This document shows positions 6,356-10,270 of a stretch of DNA of 12,116 nucleotides, piece after piece. Source of the stretch: Actinomycetota bacterium. Lineage in GTDB: Bacteria > Actinomycetota > UBA4738 > HRBIN12. The translations under genes and the position numbers were made by a program. Under the pieces are notes generated by a model, which was not told the origin of the DNA, made no database searches, and saw only the letters and a list, made by a program, of their open reading frames with translations. The first letter of the stretch is position 1, and the number at the start of each line of letters is the position of its first letter. The stretch spans positions 2,910 through 15,025 of the forward strand of contig VAYF01000053.1 in assembly GCA_005883885.1 (NCBI GenBank), written 5' to 3'.

Positions 6356-6363
6356 ACAACGCA

Positions 6364-6392
6364 GAAGACCCGCGCCCGTGGCGCGGGTCTTC
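6364..6392 (-). terminator. Strong hairpin terminator after the 58-residue membrane peptide gene
   Basis: GAAGACCCGCGCC (6364-6376) pairs perfectly with GGCGCGGGTCTTC (6380-6392) around a 3-nt loop. It sits 27 bp past the small-gene stop and before the GNAT start. On the minus strand it is followed by TGCGTTGTTA, only mildly T-rich, as is usual for high-GC terminators. Confidence 0.7.
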
Positions 6393-6419
6393 GTGGGGAA
6401 GGTGTGGGCTCGGTGCCGG

Positions 6420-6596
6420 CTACCCGCCGGCCGGAGGGGGAAGCTCTTGCCACTCGACGTCGTCGAGGTCGCTGCCCTGCTTCCGCTTCCAGAAGGTGAC
6501 CACCGCTCCGATCGTCGCGAGGATCGCCGTGAACTTGAGGAGCTTCCGGAAGAAGCCCTTCTTCTTCTTTCCCGTTCCTTCGCTGTCGTCGCCCAA
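6420..6596 (-). CDS. Small basic single-pass membrane peptide of unknown function (TTG start)
   Basis: The product has 58 residues. Order: a short acidic head (GDDSEGTG), a lysine run (KKKKGFFRK, 10-18), one hydrophobic helix (about 19-36, LLKFTAILATIGAVVTFW), a basic stop (KRK), then an acidic, proline-rich tail (DLDDVEWQELPPP). The charge pattern is ambiguous for topology because both ends of the helix are basic. TTG 6596 is preferred because GAGGAGG lies 5 nt upstream, whereas in-frame ATGs at 6683 and 6632 have no ribosome site and would add 29 or 12 residues unlike the rest. Small proteins with a membrane helix and a terminal W-x-E-L-P-P motif are common in actinobacteria, in my recollection. 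No function is known. It is transcribed away from the plus-strand gene at 6752 and ends in a hairpin terminator. Confidence 0.65.
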   Translation of the reverse strand: MGDDSEGTGKKKKGFFRKLLKFTAILATIGAVVTFWKRKQGSDLDDVEWQELPPPAGG

Positions 6597-6611
6597 GGGA
6601 CCCTCCTCGTT

Positions 6612-6639
6612 GTGGGCTGATGGTCGAACCATCGACCGG
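6612..6639 (-). repeat. Sequence resembling the 3' part of the tRNA-Ile gene
   Basis: Read on the minus strand this matches the T-arm and acceptor end of the tRNA-Ile at 7265: GGTCGATGGTTC (12 identical), then CCATC, then GCCCAC, with two 2-base gaps. The 12-base identity alone could be chance; the ordered flanking matches make it more notable. It also contains a perfect 6-bp inverted repeat (6619-6624 and 6628-6633). No complete tRNA can be folded around it. Confidence 0.35.
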
Positions 6640-6716
6640 TGCGTCTTCAAGGACATCCGAAGGGTAGCCGCTAGCCGCTCCATCCGGGAAGGGCCTGCTC
6701 AGAACGTGTTGGGAGC

Positions 6717-6745
6717 TTCCAAACGATCTCGCAACCGTCGATAGT
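6717..6745 (+). promoter_or_regulatory. Candidate promoter for the 6752 gene, leaderless
   Basis: TTCCAA (6717-6722), a 17-bp spacer, and GATAGT (6740-6745), which ends 6 nt before ATG 6752. No Shine-Dalgarno fits that ATG, so transcription starting at or next to the ATG is likely. Each hexamer is only a partial match. Confidence 0.35.
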
Positions 6746-6751
6746 CCAGGC

Positions 6752-7210
6752 ATGAGGCGGTGGATCGGGCTGACGGTCGGCGTTGGCGTACTCGCGGGTC
6801 TCGTTGTGGCGTCGCCCTTGCTTCGCGCCGCTCTCCCGGGAGAGTGGAAACCGACGGGACCGGGTCAACCCGTATGGTCGAGCGTCTCCGAGAACGTCTC
6901 CGGTGCGGCGCACTGTGGCTGGGAAGGGATCCCGTTCCTGTTCGTGACGCTTCACGATCGCGTTTCCGCCATATACGCGCGCGATGTTGACGGCCTGATC
7001 GGAACGAGCCCCCCGTTCAGGGCGGACGTGACGCTTCCATCGGATGCCATCTTCACCGGATGGCGGAACGGCGGTCGGGAATTGTGGGCGGGCGCGAGGA
7101 TGGATCGACGAGGAGTCCCCGTCAGCATCTACATCGTCTCGTCAACCGGTGTCGAGCGTTGGCCGCAGGGGATGGGGTGCGTCCAGAAGCGACGTGGACT
7201 CGTGCTCTGA
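6752..7210 (+). CDS. Hypothetical exported or membrane-anchored protein
   Basis: The product has 152 residues. The N-terminus MRRWIGLTVGVGVLAGLVVASPLLRAALPG is a twin-arginine-free basic head followed by a hydrophobic stretch (about residues 5-27), either an uncleaved anchor or a signal peptide; no lipobox cysteine is present. The external part contains HCGWEGIPFLFVTL (54-67), YARDVDG and a late MGCVQKRR, so two cysteines could pair. I recall loosely similar 'CGW…FL…YxRD' proteins in actinobacteria but no function. ATG 6752 is chosen because the hydrophobic segment begins right after it. The gene is divergent from the 58-residue peptide gene and convergent with tRNA-Ile. Its codon use looks a little less GC-biased than its neighbours, by eye only. 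Confidence 0.65.
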   Translation: MRRWIGLTVGVGVLAGLVVASPLLRAALPGEWKPTGPGQPVWSSVSENVSGAAHCGWEGIPFLFVTLHDRVSAIYARDVDGLIGTSPPFRADVTLPSDAIFTGWRNGGRELWAGARMDRRGVPVSIYIVSSTGVERWPQGMGCVQKRRGLVL

Positions 7211-7264
7211 CGTTCGTCACGATCGAGGCAGCCCACACGTCCGACGGTTCGCAGGGATCTATCG

Positions 7265-7339
7265 TGGGCCTGGATGGACTTGAACCATCGACCTCTTCCT
7301 TATCAGGGAAGCGCTCTAACCGAGCTGAGCTACAGGCCC
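7265..7339 (-). tRNA. ileT: tRNA-Ile (anticodon GAU)
   Basis: On the minus strand the cloverleaf is complete: acceptor GGGCCTG/CAGGCCC (7 perfect pairs), D-stem GCTC/GAGC, anticodon stem CTTCC/GGAAG with loop CTGATAA (anticodon GAT), T-stem GATGG/CCATC with loop TTCAAGT, and discriminator A at 7265. CCA is not encoded (CGA follows). It lies 76 bp after the DUF3566 gene on the same strand. The tRNA-Ala that often follows in actinobacteria is not in this window. The symbol is generic. Confidence 0.97.
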
Positions 7340-7415
7340 GTGCGATCTGACATCGGATGAACCGAGGACGTCGACGAGCGTAGCCAGGAGTCCGAAACCC
7401 GTCAATCGAAGCCTG

Positions 7416-7913
7416 TCACCCGCGGTGACGCTCGGAGAGCGTGACCTCGACGCCGCCGACGATGTCGCTGATCAGGTTGTAGAGGAGCGCGATGAACACC
7501 GTCAGGGCGGTCCACACGAGCGCGAACACGCACCCGGCGAAGAACAGCCACGTGAAGATCCGCGCGCCGTCGATGATGGCCGGCGTGCACCGATACGTGC
7601 CTTGGTCCGGTTTCACCAGGCAGCCGATCCACTGTGCCACGGTGTCGATGACACCGGCCGCCTGGAGCACCAGGAAGATGATCAGGAGCGCGAGCCAGAT
7701 CACGAGCATCATGCAGAACGAGAACAGCAGCGAGTACCGGAAGACCGAGACCAGGCCGAAGCGCCGGACCGTGACCTTGGTCCGCCGAGGCTCGCCGTAG
7801 CCATGCGAACGCTCCGCCCGGCGTGGCCGGACCGCGCCTCCCAATTCCACGTCGATGACGGGCGCATCGGGGGTAGGCGTCTGCGTGAAGGGATCTTCAG
7901 CCGTAGTGGTCAT
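7416..7913 (-). CDS. DUF3566 family transmembrane protein
   Basis: The product has 165 residues. Residues 1-48 are a hydrophilic Pro/Thr/Arg-rich head, likely disordered. VRRFGLVSVFRYSLLFS (49-65) leads into membrane helix 1 (about 60-87). An outer loop follows with Cys98 and Cys109, which could form a disulfide. Helix 2 runs from about 119 to 146, and the end LLYNLISDIVGGVEVTL is the hallmark C-terminal box of DUF3566. The family is nearly always found just after gyrA in actinobacteria; its function is unknown. ATG 7913 was chosen because it gives the usual length; the sequence GAGG is directly against it, too close for a good ribosome site, while TACCCT about 20 nt upstream may be a -10. 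A 6-bp hairpin (7415-7429, GTCACC/GGTGAC) overlaps the stop codon. Here the gene is separated from gyrA by 2.3 kb. Confidence 0.88.
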   Translation of the reverse strand: MTTTAEDPFTQTPTPDAPVIDVELGGAVRPRRAERSHGYGEPRRTKVTVRRFGLVSVFRYSLLFSFCMMLVIWLALLIIFLVLQAAGVIDTVAQWIGCLVKPDQGTYRCTPAIIDGARIFTWLFFAGCVFALVWTALTVFIALLYNLISDIVGGVEVTLSERHRG

Positions 7914-7974
7914 CCTCGTAGGGGAAGGTTCTAAGGGTACGCCGACCCGAGGGCAAGCACCCGGAAGCCTGGGA

Positions 7975-8238
7975 TCAAGTTCGGAACGGTCCCTCCCCGG
8001 CGAACAGGAACCGTACGTGCGCAACCGCGGCGATCGCCAGCAGGGCAGGGGCGACCACCCACGAGCCCGGCTCCACGTCCCTGAGGAACAGCAGACCGCC
8101 CACCCCGATGCCGGCGCCTCCGAGGGCCAGCATCGCGTCCACGAGGGCGGGACGGAGCCGCGTCCGGAGCGGGAAGGTGGCCAGCACCAGCAGCGCCAAC
8201 GCCGTCAGCAGGGTCGTCCAGCCACCCACAGGGTCCAT
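7975..8238 (-). CDS. Small three-helix membrane protein, unknown
   Basis: The product has 87 residues, almost all membrane: helices at about 7-25, 31-52 and 59-79, joined by short loops (PLRTRLRP and RDVEPGSW), with a short tail GEGPFRT. No known motif is visible. ATG 8238 has no Shine-Dalgarno but TATCCT ends 7 nt upstream, so a leaderless transcript is likely. The gene lies 61 bp before DUF3566 on the same strand and is divergent from the 8278 gene with only 39 bp between starts. It could share control with either neighbour. Confidence 0.6.
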   Translation of the reverse strand: MDPVGGWTTLLTALALLVLATFPLRTRLRPALVDAMLALGGAGIGVGGLLFLRDVEPGSWVVAPALLAIAAVAHVRFLFAGEGPFRT

Positions 8239-8245
8239 GATCGCG

Positions 8246-8251
8246 AGGATA
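8246..8251 (-). promoter_or_regulatory. Candidate -10 (TATCCT) for the leaderless 87-residue membrane protein gene
   Basis: On the minus strand TATCCT fits TANNNT and ends 7 nt before ATG 8238. It lies in the 39-bp divergent gap, which also carries the GGAGG ribosome site (8266-8270) of the plus-strand gene. No clear -35 is visible. Confidence 0.45.
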
Positions 8252-8277
8252 CGACCAGGTCAAGCGGAGGCGGACGG

Positions 8278-8691
8278 GTGCCGATGCACACCCCTGTGGA
8301 AGGCTGCCTGCATGGCATGGAGCCGGCCTGGTGCTTCCTGTGCCGGATCGAGCGGAGCGGGGCAGACCCCGGTACCGCGTGGGGTCTCAAGACACGGGAC
8401 GACGAGCGCGACCCGGAAGACCGCCGCGGCCCGATGAGTCTCCGCCAGGCGAGCTACCTCAGATTCCTCTGTGAAGAATTCGAGGAGACCTTCGATGCGT
8501 CGCTCACCGACGCCGAGTCCGCGATCGTGGTCGAGAGCTTCCTCGACGAGCCTATGACGGACTCGCAAGCACGGACGTTGTTCTTCCTGAGCCAGATCGT
8601 TGGTATGGAGGCCGAAACCGGACTCACCTACGGCCAGGCGCGAACGAAGATCAGGAGCCTGGTCGCGATCCGCGGCCTCAAGTCCGCCTGA
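8278..8691 (+). CDS. Protein with N-terminal Cys/His knuckle and duplicated 40-residue DUF3072-like helical domain
   Basis: The product has 137 residues. Start GTG 8278 follows GGAGG with 7 nt spacing; ATG 8284 two codons on is the alternative. Residues 10-22, CLHGMEPAWCFLC, place Cys10, His12, Cys19 and Cys22 as a possible metal knuckle. A charged linker (37-51) follows. Residues 52-91 and 92-131 are two copies of one 40-residue unit with a strict period of 40: PM at 52 and 92, QA at 57 and 97, L at 61 and 101, FL at 63 and 103, and LT at 76 and 116. The unit resembles the helix - LT-x-x-EA - helix pattern of DUF3072 and related actinobacterial proteins. No catalytic residues are evident; binding of nucleic acid or protein is a guess. 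The gene lies between DUF3566 and gyrA on the opposite strand. Confidence 0.7.
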   Translation: MPMHTPVEGCLHGMEPAWCFLCRIERSGADPGTAWGLKTRDDERDPEDRRGPMSLRQASYLRFLCEEFEETFDASLTDAESAIVVESFLDEPMTDSQARTLFFLSQIVGMEAETGLTYGQARTKIRSLVAIRGLKSA

Positions 8692-8717
8692 GCTCCCCGA
8701 CACCCGGATCACGGCAC

Positions 8718-8741
8718 CAGGGCGACACGCCCTGCGATGAT
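8718..8741 (+). promoter_or_regulatory. Hairpin and -10-like element before the 104-residue membrane protein gene
   Basis: CAGGGCG (8718-8724) pairs with CGCCCTG (8728-8734) around ACA. It could end the upstream transcript or be an operator. GATGAT (8736-8741) follows and ends 6 nt before GTG 8748, which has no Shine-Dalgarno, so a leaderless start is plausible. Confidence 0.35.
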
Positions 8742-8747
8742 GCGGCC

Positions 8748-9062
8748 GTGGTCACGTCGATCCCCGCTCCCGACGACGACGCTCGTCGAGGGCTCCGTCT
8801 GGCTCTGATCGGTCTCGGGGCGGTCCCCCTGACGATCGTGCTCGTCGGCCTGGCGCCGCACGGGCTGCGCGCCGGTGTCTATCTGGCCGGGCTCGGCGCG
8901 GTGGCCGTCGTCTCGATCGTGGGAGGGGCCCGGGCCAGGCGCGCCCTGAGCGCCGGCACGGCGCTCAGGGCGCGCGCGATCGCGGGCGCGATCCTGGGGT
9001 TCTGGCTCGGCATCACGGCAGCCGTCCTGTGGTTCTGGACCTTGGTCGGCGTGGCGCTGTGA
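8748..9062 (+). CDS. Small three-helix membrane protein (DUF4190-like)
   Basis: The product has 104 residues. Helices lie at about 17-35, 43-61 and 77-100. The cytoplasmic loop ARARRALSAGTALRARAIAG precedes the third helix, whose G-x-x-L-G-x-x-x-G pattern is like small DUF4190-type proteins. No catalytic motif is present. GTG 8748 is used because there is no better start; GATGAT lies 6 nt upstream. The stop codon TGA (9060-9062) overlaps the ribosome site of the MFS gene (GAGGAGG 9061-9067), so the two are an operon and translation is probably coupled. The gene carries a perfect 16-bp inverted repeat. Confidence 0.65.
   Translation: MVTSIPAPDDDARRGLRLALIGLGAVPLTIVLVGLAPHGLRAGVYLAGLGAVAVVSIVGGARARRALSAGTALRARAIAGAILGFWLGITAAVLWFWTLVGVAL
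8939..8975. repeat. Perfect inverted repeat, 16-bp arms, 5-nt loop, inside the 104-residue membrane protein gene
   Basis: Left arm GCGCGCCCTGAGCGCC (8939-8954), loop GGCAC, right arm GGCGCTCAGGGCGCGC (8960-8975), with no mismatch. It encodes the cytoplasmic loop between helices 2 and 3 (RRALSAGTALRAR), itself almost mirror-like in amino acids. Confidence 0.95.
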
Positions 9063-9075
9063 GGAGGCCCGGTCG

Positions 9076-10266
9076 GTGTCGACCGTGAACGTCGAGAGCG
9101 ACCTCCGGATCATCCTGTGGATCCAGGCCGTCCGCGCGTTCCTCTACGGTTTCGGAGCCGTGATCTTGGGCTCGGTGCTCGCGCACAACGGCGCAAGCGA
9201 CCTCGAGGTTGGACTGCTCGGCGCCGCGATCCTGGCCGGCATGGCGTTGTCCGCGATCGCCGTCGGCATCGTCGGCGACTGGATCGGTCGCCGACGAACG
9301 TACGCCGGCCTCCTGGTGATCCTCGGCATCGTCGGTCTGGGCTACGCCCTGACCGACCGCGTGTGGGTCCTCATCGTCCTCGCGCTCTTCGGCACGATGT
9401 CGACCGACGCGAACGAGAACGGCCCCCTCACGACGCTGGAACAGGCCATGATCGGGCAAGCGCCGGCGGCGTCGCGCCTTCGTGTGTTCGGTCGGTACAA
9501 CGCGATCGCCTTCCTGACGGGCGCCCTCGGCGCGTTGGCGGCCGGTGGACCGGCCTTCCTCCACCACATCTGGGCCGGCGCTCCGGCCGATCGACGATGG
9601 TTCATCCTGTTCCCGCTCGGCGCGATCGCGTGCGTGTGGCTGGCGACGCGGCTGAGCGGCATGATGGAGGTCGAGGTTCGCACGCGCTCGCGGTTGAACC
9701 GATCGCGCGAGCAGGTGTTCCGGCTCGCATCGCTCTTCTCGATCGACGCCTTCGCCGGCGGGTTCGTGGTGACCGTCTTCATCGTGTTCTGGTTCTCGAA
9801 GCGGTTCGGTGCGTCGCAGGAGCTCATGTCGGCGGTGATCTTCGCTGCAGGCCTCTTGCAGGCCGCTTCGTCCATCGTGGCGAGCCGCGTCGGCGCACGG
9901 TTCGGATTGCTGAACACGATGGTGTTCACGCACCTCCCGTCCAACATCCTGCTGATCCTGGTTCCGTTGATGCCGACCTTGCCGCTCGCGATCACGATCC
10001 TGCTGCTCCGGTTCGCGCTCTCGCAGATGGACGTCCCGACCCGGCAGGCGTACATCGCGGCGATGGTGGATCCGGAAGAGCGGACGGCGGCTGCGGCCAC
10101 GACCAACACGGCCCGCTACGTCGCGCGTCCGTTCGGTCCCCTGGTCGGCACGGCGCTGATGCACTCCGTCGCGCTGGGGGCGCCCTGGGTGGTGGCGGGG
10201 ACGCTGAAGTCCGGCTACGACCTGATCCTGTGGCGCGAGTTCAGGAAGGTGGCGCTGCCCAGCTAG
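9076..10266 (+). CDS. MFS transporter, substrate unknown
   Basis: The product has 396 residues with about 10-12 hydrophobic helices, normal for the major facilitator superfamily. The motif A loop between helices 2 and 3 is present: GDWIGRRR at 67-74 (Asp68, then Gly-Arg-Arg). A second half-motif in the middle is weak. A long cytoplasmic loop rich in Arg/Glu (EVRTRSRLNRSREQ) separates the halves, and VGDWIG… to the end DLILWREFRKV shows no added domain. The substrate cannot be read from sequence; export of a small molecule is the usual guess. GTG 9076 follows GAGGAGG with 8 nt spacing. The stop is 4 bp from the gyrA stop on the opposite strand, with no hairpin between, so transcripts of both probably overlap. 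Confidence 0.85.
   Translation: MSTVNVESDLRIILWIQAVRAFLYGFGAVILGSVLAHNGASDLEVGLLGAAILAGMALSAIAVGIVGDWIGRRRTYAGLLVILGIVGLGYALTDRVWVLIVLALFGTMSTDANENGPLTTLEQAMIGQAPAASRLRVFGRYNAIAFLTGALGALAAGGPAFLHHIWAGAPADRRWFILFPLGAIACVWLATRLSGMMEVEVRTRSRLNRSREQVFRLASLFSIDAFAGGFVVTVFIVFWFSKRFGASQELMSAVIFAAGLLQAASSIVASRVGARFGLLNTMVFTHLPSNILLILVPLMPTLPLAITILLLRFALSQMDVPTRQAYIAAMVDPEERTAAAATTNTARYVARPFGPLVGTALMHSVALGAPWVVAGTLKSGYDLILWREFRKVALPS
9269..9297. repeat. Perfect inverted repeat, 11-bp arms, 7-nt loop, inside the MFS gene
   Basis: TCGTCGGCGAC (9269-9279), loop TGGATCG, GTCGCCGACGA (9287-9297). It spans the codons for motif A (GDWIGRRR). Confidence 0.9.
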
Positions 10267-10270
10267 GCCG

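Noticed and set aside
6600..6690. Possible second tRNA gene around the tRNA-like T-arm
   Set aside because: No D-arm, no 7-base anticodon loop on a proper stem, and the T-loop has only 5 bases; at most a fragment.
6343..6753. N-terminal extension of the GNAT protein up to 6753
   Set aside because: The extension reads antisense-frame Arg/Pro-rich sequence through a terminator hairpin and the small membrane peptide gene; the GNAT fold begins just after 6342.
7211..7415. tRNA-Ala expected after tRNA-Ile
   Set aside because: No second cloverleaf is present on either side of tRNA-Ile within the gaps; the adjacent space is filled by the 6752 gene and the DUF3566 3' end.
9013..10164. Long minus-strand open frame opposite the MFS gene
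   Set aside because: Arg/Glu/His-rich low-complexity shadow; the plus strand encodes regular hydrophobic helices and MFS motif A.
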